A DNA stretch of 39,757 bases from Acidobacteriota bacterium (GTDB lineage: Bacteria; Acidobacteriota; Terriglobia; Terriglobales; Acidobacteriaceae): the NCBI GenBank assembly GCA_021846945.1, contig JAJZVZ010000021.1, forward strand, positions 1-39,757. Reading direction: 5' to 3'. Under the pieces are notes generated by a model. That model was not told where the DNA came from. It made no database searches and worked only from the letters and a program-made list of their open reading frames with translations. The position numbers and the translations under genes were made by a program. Of the stretch, positions 16,873-24,782 are shown one piece after another. Each line of letters opens with the position of its first letter. Within the stretch, counting starts at the first letter, position 1.

Positions 16873-17611
16873 CGTGCCAATCCTTACTTGCGCCCTCGTA
16901 TATCGACGCTGAGCCGGTCCGGATCGTTCGCCAGCTTCAGGCAAAGACTCCGCTGTTGCGCAAAGCCTTTCCGCCTGACGCAAACACTGATGCCGCCTGT
17001 CTGATGACTGCTGGTTTGCCCCTAAAATTACTGAGGGGTTGTGAACGAAAATTCCGTTCCGTGGGACGCAGGAAACTTACGTGAACGGTCCCGATAGTAG
17101 CACATCTGACGATCATTGCAACCTCTCTTTCACATAACTTTTCGATCGCTTCCGCAAGTTGCACCACGAATGGTGAAAACTGCGCGCATTGGTTACCGGC
17201 GTCACGATCTGATGACGATTGCGTAGTGCCTTCACGCATGACACACGTCCGCTCCTTCATGCGCGACGCGCGGCGAAATCATCGCGAAATCTTCCGTCGA
17301 CTCGATCGCTTCCCAATTCAGGACGGGCTCTGCATATGCATTGGTCGAATCACCGCCGCCGGAAGCATCTTTAGCGGCACGAAGCGCATCAAGGAACGCC
17401 AATCCCCGGCCACATTTGCCGGACCGCTTGATTGGGCCCGGAAACCGCGGCGCAGTTGCTGCGTCATTTTTGCGACAAACCGTATTGAAAATGCGACAGC
17501 AGCCATGCTGCCTGAGGCAAGCGGCAATTGTGAAAATCGCTGTAACTGCGATAAAATAAAAGTCTGCCGTCAAGGCAAAGATTTTCTCTGAGAATACAGG
17601 AGCGCATTTCC
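16873..17611. other. Long dnaA-rpmH intergenic region, candidate origin neighbourhood without clear DnaA-box cluster
   Basis: This 739-bp divergent gap separates dnaA from rpmH. Short reading frames across it show no family-like protein. Only two 9-mers match the relaxed DnaA-box consensus TTWTNCACA with one mismatch: 17126-17134 (+) and 17529-17537 (-). TGACGAT recurs at 17106 and 17213, and small GAACG/CGTTC stems occur near 17043-17060. No long AT-rich unwinding element was seen. It may hold only the two promoters, or an origin with divergent boxes. Confidence 0.4.
17528..17555 (+). promoter_or_regulatory. Promoter of the rpmH-rnpA-yidD-yidC operon
   Basis: TTGTGA (17528-17533) and GATAAA (17550-17555) are spaced by 16 nt, within an AT-rich stretch unusual for this region, about 57 nt ahead of rpmH. 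Both elements match 4 of 6 consensus bases. Confidence 0.5.
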
Positions 17612-17767
17612 ATGCCCAAGCGCACATTTCAACCCAACCGCCGCCGCCGTGTAAAGACCCACGGATTTCGCGCGCGCATGAAGACCAAGTCGGGCGCCGC
17701 CGTATTGAGCCGCCGCCGCGCCGCCGGCCGCAAGCGCGTTGCCGTCAGCGCTGGTTACCGCGACTAA
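17612..17767 (+). CDS. rpmH: 50S ribosomal protein L34
   Basis: The protein has 51 residues, typical for L34. It begins [20 protein letters not shown] and continues with the conserved [17 protein letters not shown] stretch. The very basic protein binds 23S rRNA in the large subunit. A clear AGGAG lies upstream (17598-17602), and the ATG at 17612 matches the family start exactly. It heads the rpmH-rnpA-yidD-yidC cluster, the near-universal arrangement that couples ribosome assembly, RNase P and membrane insertion. The C-terminal tail (VAVSAGYRD) is slightly longer than the 44-46 residues of many L34 proteins. Confidence 0.97.
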   Translation: MPKRTFQPNRRRRVKTHGFRARMKTKSGAAVLSRRRAAGRKRVAVSAGYRD

Positions 17768-17847
17768 GTCCCCTCCCCGCCGCTTCGTTCGCGCCGGAAG
17801 GGCTGAAAGTCATCGCCGTTCCGGGCAGCGCCTTCTGTGGCTCAGCC

Positions 17848-18288
17848 ATGAACAACCTCCGCCAGCACGCTCAGCGCTCGCAGCCGCGGCAATCGCTTTC
17901 GGATTCCCGGCTGCGCAAGCACTCTGACTATCAGCGCGCCTATGCGGCATCCCGCAAGCGCCAATCCGCCTCGATGAGCTGGTTCATGGCCCCACAATCC
18001 GGGGAAGGCCCGGCGAGCCCATCCGGCCCGCGCGTCGGACTGACCGTAGGCAAGGTCCTGGGCAAGGCGCATGAGCGTAATCGCATCAAGCGCCGCATGC
18101 GCGAGGCTTTGCGGCGCCACGTCGATCTGCTTCCCGCCGGCTTCGATCTCATCTTTCATCCGCGCCGCGGCGTGCTCACGCTCGATTTCGCCAGGCTCGA
18201 AGCGGAGGTGGTGCGCATCCTGCATCAGGCCAACGCGGAGGCGGCGCGCCTGGCCTCAACGGCAGCTCCGGAAAGGACGGCGCCATGA
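17848..18288 (+). CDS. rnpA: Ribonuclease P protein component
   Basis: The 146-residue protein assists the RNase P RNA in removing tRNA 5' leaders. The family signature [18 protein letters not shown] (about residues 71-88) forms the RNA-binding RNR helix. The preceding [11 protein letters not shown] strand and the N-terminal [11 protein letters not shown] segment are also typical. The N-terminus (first 20 residues) and C-terminus carry short non-conserved Ala/Arg/Ser extensions. The ATG at 17848 is one of few choices; the conserved core starts only at about residue 20. The stop codon overlaps the yidD start as ATGA, so the two are translationally coupled. The gap to rpmH is 80 bp with no terminator. 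Confidence 0.94.
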   Translation: MNNLRQHAQRSQPRQSLSDSRLRKHSDYQRAYAASRKRQSASMSWFMAPQSGEGPASPSGPRVGLTVGKVLGKAHERNRIKRRMREALRRHVDLLPAGFDLIFHPRRGVLTLDFARLEAEVVRILHQANAEAARLASTAAPERTAP

Positions 18289-18548
18289 CCCGCCTGCTGT
18301 TGGCCCTGATCGCCTTTTATCGCCGCTGGCTTTCGCCGGCTCTGCACTCCCTCAGCCCGGGCGGATGCAAGTATCTCCCCACCTGCTCGGAGTATGCGGC
18401 CCAGGCCATTGCCACGCACGGCCCCTTGCGCGGCAGCGCTCTGGCGTTGTGGAGGCTGCTGCGCTGCCACCCGTTTGCCCGTGGCGGGCTCGATCCGGTG
18501 CCTCCTGCCGCCCGCGCAAGCCATTTTTCTCACAAACCGTTACCATAG
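18285..18548 (+). CDS. yidD: Membrane protein insertion efficiency factor YidD
   Basis: The 87-residue protein is a small family that helps YidC and Sec insert inner-membrane proteins. Conserved features are [11 protein letters not shown] near the start, the cysteine motif [11 protein letters not shown] (about 28-38), and [15 protein letters not shown] (about 59-73). The three conserved cysteines (28, 34 and 60) are present. The start ATG overlaps the rnpA stop by 4 nt. It sits directly ahead of yidC, its functional partner. The C-terminal tail beyond DPVP is short, as usual. No anomalies. Confidence 0.95.
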   Translation: MTRLLLALIAFYRRWLSPALHSLSPGGCKYLPTCSEYAAQAIATHGPLRGSALALWRLLRCHPFARGGLDPVPPAARASHFSHKPLP

Positions 18549-18599
18549 AAGCAGCGGCAGTTTCACCGGCTGCCGGTTTCAACTGACAGGAAGTATCCT

Positions 18600-20453
18600 T
18601 TGCCCGAAATTCAAAATCCAAATCTCCAGACCCAGGGTCCCGGCGGTAGTGGAAGCGGAGGCGACATGCGCTCCACGCTTGCATTTACCCTGATGCTGCT
18701 CCTCGTCTTCCTTGGCTATCAGTACATCTTCCGGCCCAAGACTCCGCCGCCGGCGGCCCACACGCAAACGCAGACGCAGCCGTCGTCGCAACCCTCGGCG
18801 GGCCAAACGCCGCCGGCAAAGATGGCTGCTCCGGCGGCCACGCCTGCCGTCACCGCCGCCTCTGAGTCCGAAACCACAGTCGAGAACGAACTGTACAAGA
18901 TCGTCTTCAGCAATCGCGGCGCGCTGGTGAAGCATTGGATTCTGAAAAAGTACACTGACAGCGCCGGCAAGCCACTCGACCTGGTGCAGCCGCAGACCTC
19001 GGCGCGCTTCGGCTACCCGCTCTCGCTCTACACCTACGATTCGTCTCTGACTTCGCAGTTGAACCAGGCGCTCTATCAGGCCACGCCCTCGGGCGCGCAA
19101 TCTTCCGCATCAGGCCTCCTGGTGGCGCCCTGCAGCCTGACTTTCCGCTACGCTGAAAACGGCCTCGATGTTGTAAAGACCTTCCGCTTCGATTCCAGCT
19201 ACGTGATTCAAGTCGAGACTGAAGTCACGCGCAATGGCGCGCCGGTGCGGGCGCTTGTCCAGTGGCCCGCCGGCCTCGGCGACATGGAAGAGTTCCTGCC
19301 CAAGTCCACAACGCGCTCCTCGGTTCGCACCTCGGCCGCATCGCAGATCGCATGGTATCTCGACGGCAAGCAGGACACCATCGTCGCCAAAAAGGTAAGC
19401 GGCGACGCGACCTTCGACGAGCCCTATAACTACGCGGCCGTCACTGATCTCTACTTCGCCGCAGCCTTTCTGCCTGATGCGCCCGACCGCACCACCGTGA
19501 TCACGCTGCACAGCAGCGTTGACCTGCCGGAAAACCTCAGCGATCCCACCAGCGCCAAGAAGCCTGCCGATGTCATCGGCCTGGCCATGGGCGACACCAG
19601 CGGCGTCACCCGTCTGCGCCTCTTCGCCGGTCCCAAGGACACCAGCGTGCTTGGCGCCATTCACTCCATTGGTCCCGATGGCAAGCCCAGCGGTCCGTCC
19701 CTCCAGCCGCTCATTCACTTCGGCGTGTTCTCGATCATCGCCAAGCCGATGTATCTTGCCGTGCGCTTCCTGCGCGGCATGCTGGGACCGGGCCAGTACA
19801 ACTGGGGATGGGCCATTGTGATCGTGGGCATCCTCCTCAATCTGGTCACGCTGCCTACGCGCCTGATGATGACGAAGTCGTCGCTGAAGATGATGCGGGT
19901 TCAGCCCAAGGCTGACGCCATCAAGAAGCGCTACGCCAATCTCAAGCTCAACGATCCCAAGCGGACCGAGATGAATGCTGAGATGATGGCCCTCTACAAG
20001 GCCGAGGGCGTGAACATGTACGGCGGCTGCCTGCCCATGCTCATCCAGTTGCCGCTTCTCTACGCCATCTATGAGGTGCTTGAGAATGCGATTGAGCTGC
20101 GCCAGGCGCACTGGCTGTGGATTCCCGACCTCTCTTCGCCGGATCCAACCTACATTCTGCCCGCGATGTTTATCCTGACCATGTTCCTGGTGCAGTTCAT
20201 CACGCCGTCGCCGGGCATGGATCCTACCCAGCGGCGCATGATGGCATTCCTGATGCCGGTGATCTTCGGCTTCACCCTGTTCCACTTCCCCTCGGGGCTG
20301 GCGCTCTACTGGTTCGTGGGCAACATCATCAACCTCTTCATCCAGATCGCCATCAACCGGTCCAGCATCGGCAAGGAGATGCACGCCATCGCCGCCAGAC
20401 GCGCCGCCAAGAAGGCCGGCGGAGGCACCAAGGTCCTTCAGGGTCGGCGCTAA
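18600..20453 (+). CDS. yidC: Membrane protein insertase YidC (TTG start)
   Basis: The 617-residue protein is the Gram-negative long form. TM1 (about 25-43, LAFTLMLLLVFLGYQYIF) is followed by a Pro/Gln-rich linker and a large periplasmic beta domain (about 95-380). The five-helix insertase core (about 385-590) includes the LNLVTLPTRLMMTKSSLKM stretch with the conserved cytoplasmic arginine, and ends in a basic tail. The protein inserts and folds inner-membrane proteins alone or with SecYEG. The frame opens with TTG at 18600 after AGGAAG at good spacing. The first ATG, at 18666, starts just before TM1 and is an alternative. It is last in the rpmH-rnpA-yidD-yidC cluster and is followed by a strong hairpin. 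Confidence 0.95.
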   Translation: MPEIQNPNLQTQGPGGSGSGGDMRSTLAFTLMLLLVFLGYQYIFRPKTPPPAAHTQTQTQPSSQPSAGQTPPAKMAAPAATPAVTAASESETTVENELYKIVFSNRGALVKHWILKKYTDSAGKPLDLVQPQTSARFGYPLSLYTYDSSLTSQLNQALYQATPSGAQSSASGLLVAPCSLTFRYAENGLDVVKTFRFDSSYVIQVETEVTRNGAPVRALVQWPAGLGDMEEFLPKSTTRSSVRTSAASQIAWYLDGKQDTIVAKKVSGDATFDEPYNYAAVTDLYFAAAFLPDAPDRTTVITLHSSVDLPENLSDPTSAKKPADVIGLAMGDTSGVTRLRLFAGPKDTSVLGAIHSIGPDGKPSGPSLQPLIHFGVFSIIAKPMYLAVRFLRGMLGPGQYNWGWAIVIVGILLNLVTLPTRLMMTKSSLKMMRVQPKADAIKKRYANLKLNDPKRTEMNAEMMALYKAEGVNMYGGCLPMLIQLPLLYAIYEVLENAIELRQAHWLWIPDLSSPDPTYILPAMFILTMFLVQFITPSPGMDPTQRRMMAFLMPVIFGFTLFHFPSGLALYWFVGNIINLFIQIAINRSSIGKEMHAIAARRAAKKAGGGTKVLQGRR

Positions 20454-20483
20454 CGCAACAAGCCTGGGTCCATAGACTCTGCC

Positions 20484-20524
20484 TTCCCCATCCATTCCGC
20501 AAAGAATGTGGAATGGATGGGGAA
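20484..20524 (+). terminator. 15-bp hairpin after yidC with an alternative pairing
   Basis: Arms 20484-20498 and 20510-20524 pair perfectly over 15 bp with an 11-nt loop, starting 30 nt after the yidC stop. There is no U-tract. The right arm can instead pair with 20531-20539 (GGATGGGGA with TCCCCATCC, 7-nt loop). The 9-mer CATCCATTC also occurs in the repeat at 33.6 kb. Confidence 0.5.
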
Positions 20525-20605
20525 CCACAATCCCCATCCCGCCTTGAATCCACTGAGAGCCGTGACTCGATTCATGCCGCCCGCGTGGTGTATTGTTCAA
20601 TCGGT

Positions 20606-21331
20606 ATGACATCCAACGCAGCCAATGCGCCCCATCCCACGCCCGAGGCCGAAGAGGTCTACCGCCGCTGGATCAAATTTCTCGATGACGAGTTCACGCG
20701 GCATCGCTCTCCGCAGCGCCGCGCTGAGATCGTGCGCGACCAACTGTATCAGCTCTATCTGGGACGTCCGCACGGGGCCAAGCCCAACCTTACGCTCACC
20801 TCCGAGTTGCCCGGTAACGTCGTCAGCCTCTCGCTTGATCCCGAGAACGTAACGATCGAGGCGCAATATTTCCCCGAGGCCGATCGCGCCCGGCTTAGCG
20901 AGCGCGTGCCGCTGCTCTGGTTCTGGCAGATGTTCGACCGGTCGCCCGTTGGCCTCAATCACTGGCTTGGACTGCGCTTCCGCTGCATGCTGGGCCGCCA
21001 TATCTTCGCCCGCATGGGAACCGGAGTCAAGATCCACCGCGGTGTCGATCTCACTTATGGCTACAACCTCTCCATTGGAGACGGCGTCACCATTCGTCAG
21101 CGCGCTCTCCTCAGCGACCGCGGCGGCATCACCATCGGCGACAACGCCGACATTGGATCGTTCGCGCGCATCTTCTCCCACTCCCGCAACCCCCAGAATT
21201 ACGAGGAGGTCACGCTTGTCCCCACCACGATCGGCGCGGGCGCCCGCGTCGGCAGCCACGCCATCGTGCTCGCCGGGCAGCATGTCGCGCCGGGCGAATT
21301 CCTGGGCAGCGTTCCCGCTGACCGGACGTGA
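20606..21331 (+). CDS. Hexapeptide-repeat acyltransferase
   Basis: The protein has 241 residues from the ATG at 20606. Upstream in-frame codons run back into yidC and are not part of the gene. The N-terminal half (1-110) is helical and unassigned. The C-terminal half (about 130-235) shows the imperfect hexapeptide periodicity of a left-handed beta-helix (IHRGVDLTYGYNLSIGDGVTIRQRALLSDRG in part). It ends in the GARVGSHAIVLAG segment, typical of maltose/nodulation-type O-acetyltransferases. Such enzymes move acetyl groups from acetyl-CoA to sugars or lipids as trimers. The acceptor is not deducible. It follows yidC after a hairpin and is probably a separate transcription unit. The helical N-domain is larger than in simple maltose acetyltransferases. 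Confidence 0.78.
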   Translation: MTSNAANAPHPTPEAEEVYRRWIKFLDDEFTRHRSPQRRAEIVRDQLYQLYLGRPHGAKPNLTLTSELPGNVVSLSLDPENVTIEAQYFPEADRARLSERVPLLWFWQMFDRSPVGLNHWLGLRFRCMLGRHIFARMGTGVKIHRGVDLTYGYNLSIGDGVTIRQRALLSDRGGITIGDNADIGSFARIFSHSRNPQNYEEVTLVPTTIGAGARVGSHAIVLAGQHVAPGEFLGSVPADRT

Positions 21332-21436
21332 AGCCCAGACCCACCGTGCTACCCTGATTCTTCAAGCCTTCCCGCCTCAGCGCATGTGCCGGGGTGGAAT
21401 TGTGCGCTTTCGCCCCCGGATTTGGAGAGAGTCCCG

Positions 21437-22156
21437 TTGTCATCCAGCAGCTTCCTGATTGCCGTCTTCGAGTTCGTCCTGCTCCTCTTTTCCCTCAGCT
21501 TTCATGAGTGCGCCCATGCCTGGATGGCCTCGCGCCTTGGCGACCAGACCGCCCGCCTGCAAGGGCGCGTCACACTCAATCCCATGTACCACGTGGACCC
21601 CATTGGCACGCTGCTCTTTCCCGCGCTGATCATCTTCGGCCCTTTCTTCGGCTTCACTTTTTTCAGTGGCTTTCTGGTGGGTTGGGCTAAGCCCACGCCG
21701 GTCATCACCCGCAACTTCCAAAAGATCGTCCGCGACGACAACCTGACCACGCTGGCCGGACCCGCCTCGAACCTCGTGCTTGTCTTTGCCGCCTTCATCG
21801 TCCTCGCCATCATCCGCGTGGTGGTTCCCGGCGGACGCACGCTCGTCCTGTCGAGTTTCGCAGGGGTGATAGGTCTGAATCCCGGCGTGGCTCCGGGCCT
21901 GCAGGCCGTGGTGCTGCTGGCGACGCTCGCCGTCCTCATCAATCTCTCGCTCTTTTTCTTCAACCTGCTGCCCATTCCGCCGCTCGACGGCAGCCGCGTG
22001 CTGCGCAACATGCTGCCCTATAACGCAGTCGTGGTCTACGACCGCATCAACATCTGGGTAAGCTATCTGCTAATGATCTTCGTGGGCGGCTTTATTCTGC
22101 GCCTGCTGCTCGGTCCGTCGCTGGCTCTGGTGTACTCCACGCTCGCGCACCTCTAA
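21437..22156 (+). CDS. Site-2 protease family membrane metalloprotease (M50)
   Basis: The protein has about 239 residues from TTG at 21437, which has GGAGAG about 8 nt upstream. An in-frame ATG at 21386 would add 17 non-conserved residues. The zinc-binding HExxH appears as SFHECAHAW in TM1. The third ligand motif appears as NLLPIPPLDGS near residue 180, the LDG form of the M50 family. Four to five membrane helices are visible, with a conserved GRVTLNPMYHVDPIGT loop after the first. This is the small stand-alone subtype without PDZ domains, common in bacteria, whose substrates are mostly unknown. It precedes trpS on the same strand with a 105-bp gap, an association seen often. Confidence 0.88.
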   Translation: MSSSSFLIAVFEFVLLLFSLSFHECAHAWMASRLGDQTARLQGRVTLNPMYHVDPIGTLLFPALIIFGPFFGFTFFSGFLVGWAKPTPVITRNFQKIVRDDNLTTLAGPASNLVLVFAAFIVLAIIRVVVPGGRTLVLSSFAGVIGLNPGVAPGLQAVVLLATLAVLINLSLFFFNLLPIPPLDGSRVLRNMLPYNAVVVYDRINIWVSYLLMIFVGGFILRLLLGPSLALVYSTLAHL

Positions 22157-22261
22157 GCGCGCCCTTCGACCCGCTGCCGCTACAATAGAATGAGCCTCTG
22201 CGGCAATTTCGCGAAAGAAGGCGGCGCTGTTCCGCCTTATCCCGGAAGTCGAAGAATCCAA

Positions 22262-23293
22262 ATGCCTGAACCTGCAACCTCATCATCCCGCCCGCGCGTC
22301 CTCAGCGGCATGCGACCCACCGGCAAGCTCCACCTCGGCAACTACATGGGCGCCCTGGCCAACTGGGTCAAGCTCCAGGCGAGCTACGAGTGCTACTTTT
22401 TCATCGCCGATCTGCACGCGCTGACCACCGACTACGCCGACACCTCGCAGGTAGCGCCCAACACACTCGAAGTGGCGCTGGACTTTCTCGCCGCGGGCCT
22501 CGACCCGGCGCGCTGCACCATCTTCGTGCAGAGCCAGGTAACGCAGCACTTCGAGTTGCCTCTGCTCCTGGGCATGATCACGCCGCTCGGCTGGCTTGAG
22601 CGCGTCCCCAGCTACAAGGAGATGCAGGAGAACCTCACCAACAAGGACCTGACCACCTTCGGTTTCCTGGGCTATCCGGTGCTGATGGCCTCTGACATCC
22701 TGCTCTACCAGCCGCAGTTCGTGCCCGTCGGCCAGGATCAGCAGGCGCACGTCGAGCTCACCCGCGAGATTGCGCGGCGCTTCAATCAGTTCTACCAGGG
22801 CGGCGAGCACGACGTGCTCCCGGAGCCCAGGGTTCTGCTCACGCCCGCGCCCAAGCTCCCCGGCACCGATGGCCGCAAGATGTCCAAGAGCTACGGCAAC
22901 ACCATCCTGATGACCGATCCCGAGCCGGTCGTCCGCCAGAAGCTCAAGACGATGGTCACCGACCCGGCGCGCATCCGCCGCACCGACCCGGGCGAACCGG
23001 ACAAGTGTCCGGTGGGCGATCTGCATAAAGTCTTTTCCACGCCTGAGACAATGGCTAAAGTGTATGAAGGTTGCCGCTCGGCCAGCATCGGCTGCATCGA
23101 GTGCAAAAGCTGGGCCGCCGACAGCATCATGAGAGTACTTGCTCCCATTCAGGAGCGGCGGGCGAGCTTTACTGAAACGCAGGTGGTGCAGATCCTGAAA
23201 GAGGGCTCGATGCGCGCCGGCGCCCGCGCGGAGCAGACCATGAGCGAGGTGCGCGCCGCCATGCAGTTGTCACCCGCCGCGGTCGCACAATGA
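22262..23293 (+). CDS. trpS: Tryptophanyl-tRNA synthetase
   Basis: The protein has 343 residues from the ATG at 22262; an earlier ATG at 22190 adds a non-family segment. It is a class Ic aminoacyl-tRNA synthetase that charges tRNA-Trp. The ATP-binding HIGH motif reads PTGKLHLGNYMG (about 19-30). The KMSKS loop is intact as GRKMSKSYGN (about 204-213). The LLLGMITPLGWLERVPSYKEM dimer and tryptophan-pocket region is also recognisable. The stop overlaps the scpA start as ATGA, so the pair is coupled. The trpS-scpA pairing recurs in related genomes, as far as I know. No T-box or trp attenuator was seen upstream. Confidence 0.96.
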   Translation: MPEPATSSSRPRVLSGMRPTGKLHLGNYMGALANWVKLQASYECYFFIADLHALTTDYADTSQVAPNTLEVALDFLAAGLDPARCTIFVQSQVTQHFELPLLLGMITPLGWLERVPSYKEMQENLTNKDLTTFGFLGYPVLMASDILLYQPQFVPVGQDQQAHVELTREIARRFNQFYQGGEHDVLPEPRVLLTPAPKLPGTDGRKMSKSYGNTILMTDPEPVVRQKLKTMVTDPARIRRTDPGEPDKCPVGDLHKVFSTPETMAKVYEGCRSASIGCIECKSWAADSIMRVLAPIQERRASFTETQVVQILKEGSMRAGARAEQTMSEVRAAMQLSPAAVAQ

Positions 23294-24276
23294 CCGCCGG
23301 CCTGGAAACATTCGAAACCGAGACGACGTTGACCGAAGAACATTCCAATCAGAAGAACGACGCTTCCGAGCCCGAGGCTGCTGCCGAGGCAACGCCGGTC
23401 ACTGACGCGCAGCCCGCCGGTCCCGTGCTGGTGCTCACTCCTCAGCCCGTTCCTCCAGCCAAGCCAGCCCCCAAGCCCAGGAAGAAGGAAGAGGATCCCG
23501 ACGAGTCGCCGTTTTCGGTCACCGTAAGTCAAGTCTACGACGGCCCTCTCGACCTCCTGCTCGACCTGATCCGCAAGCAGGATATCGACATCTACGACAT
23601 CCCCATCGCCAAGATCACGGCACAGTTTCTGGCCTATGTCGACCAGCTCAAGACCAGTGACGTGGACGTGGCCGGCGAGTTCATCTACACCGCCTCGCTG
23701 CTCATCCACATCAAGAGCAAGATGCTGTTGCCGCGCACTCCCTCCGGCCCCGACGAGACCGCCGAAGACCCGCGCCGCGAGCTGGTCGAACGCCTTCTCG
23801 AACATGAGCGTTTCAAGAACGCCGCCCAGATGCTGCAGCAGAAGCAGATGCTCGAATCGGCCACCTGGACCAATCCCGGCATGCGCGAGTTTCGTGAGGA
23901 CGCCAGCGCCGAGCCGGAAATCGCCGCCGACACCACCGACCTGGTCCGCATCTTCCGCGACATCCTCGAACGCGCGCGCCGCCGCCCCGTCATCAATGTC
24001 GAAGAGGATACGGTGACCGTAGGCCAGATGATTCAGTTCCTTGGCCGCCGCCTCGCCCTTGAAGACAAGCCTATCGCGCTGCGCCGCCTTCTGAGCCACA
24101 CCCACTCGGAGCGCGCACTGATCGCCATGTTCCTGGCTCTGCTGGAGCTGGTTCGCCTCCAGGCCATCCTGCTGCGCCAGGACCGCGCCTTCAGCGAAAT
24201 CTTCATCAAGAAGCACACCGGCTTTGACGCCATCATGAACGAAGGCATGACCAACGCCCGCGACGACTGGCGGTAA
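23290..24276 (+). CDS. scpA: Segregation and condensation protein A
   Basis: The 328-residue kleisin bridges SMC heads and ScpB in bacterial condensin. The first ~70 residues are a low-complexity Glu/Ala/Pro region. The conserved core begins near FSVTVSQVYDGPLDLLLDLI (about 76-95), then DIPIAKITAQFLAYVD and the EFIYTASLLIHIKSKMLLP helix. The C-terminal winged helix (about 250-310) contacts the SMC head. The ATG overlaps the trpS stop by 4 nt. The N-terminal extension is longer than in Bacillus ScpA (about 250 residues in total). Its partner scpB is not adjacent, being separated by the phosphate transporter. Confidence 0.93.
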   Translation: MTAGLETFETETTLTEEHSNQKNDASEPEAAAEATPVTDAQPAGPVLVLTPQPVPPAKPAPKPRKKEEDPDESPFSVTVSQVYDGPLDLLLDLIRKQDIDIYDIPIAKITAQFLAYVDQLKTSDVDVAGEFIYTASLLIHIKSKMLLPRTPSGPDETAEDPRRELVERLLEHERFKNAAQMLQQKQMLESATWTNPGMREFREDASAEPEIAADTTDLVRIFRDILERARRRPVINVEEDTVTVGQMIQFLGRRLALEDKPIALRRLLSHTHSERALIAMFLALLELVRLQAILLRQDRAFSEIFIKKHTGFDAIMNEGMTNARDDWR

Positions 24277-24782
24277 GGCAGCTTGCACAAGCTTGCAGGT
24301 GTCTGGAAATTCCCTGCCAGGCAGGAAAAACGCTGGCAAAGAACCTCCCGAGACCGGAAAAAGGCCCTCATGGCCGTCTTTTCGAAGATCTCTGCGGGAA
24401 GGATTCAGGCGATCTCCTTTTGAAAGAACAACTTGATGCCATGGAACATGTGTCGGGAGGAGAATCGCGACGTCCTTCAACAACTGGCGGATTCCTGACG
24501 TTTCCGTACCCCGTTTTCCACCACCGCGAGCCACTCTTTTTCATCCCGCCCGGCTATCTGGTGTAGAATCAAACGTTGCCCGGGAACTCCCTCCGCCTTG
24601 CCGGGTAGACAACCGTGAAATAATACGGTTGTTGGGGTTTTATGGACGCCCTCTTTAACGGCTATTCCTGCTTCATCCGCAATTCATTCCATTTTCTATT
24701 CCCATACGACTCCGCACCTTCATCTGAGCGGCGTGCCTTCGTGTACAGCCCTGCGGAATCCAGCCGATCAGGAGCGATCTAA
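24277..24782. other. 506-bp gap between scpA and the phosphate transporter, with hairpins and a 46-codon frame
   Basis: After scpA there is a weak GGCC-loop-GGCC hairpin followed by GTCTTTT (24363-24381), a possible terminator. A perfect 8-bp hairpin, ACAACCGT/ACGGTTGT (24609-24632), is followed by TGGGGTTTTA. A TAGAAT -10-like element sits at 24564-24569 without a good -35. Starting at ATG 24642, a 46-codon frame runs to TAA at 24780-24782 and abuts the transporter ATG exactly. It has no recognisable family and a poor ribosome site; it could be a leader peptide or chance. Confidence 0.35.

Noticed and set aside
17226..17591. 121-codon frame between dnaA and rpmH
   Set aside because: The translation looks like random GC-rich sequence, runs over the rpmH promoter and has no ribosome site.
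19110..20612. 500-codon minus-strand frame opposite yidC
   Set aside because: Its Gly/His/Arg-rich translation shows no domain and exactly shadows yidC codons.
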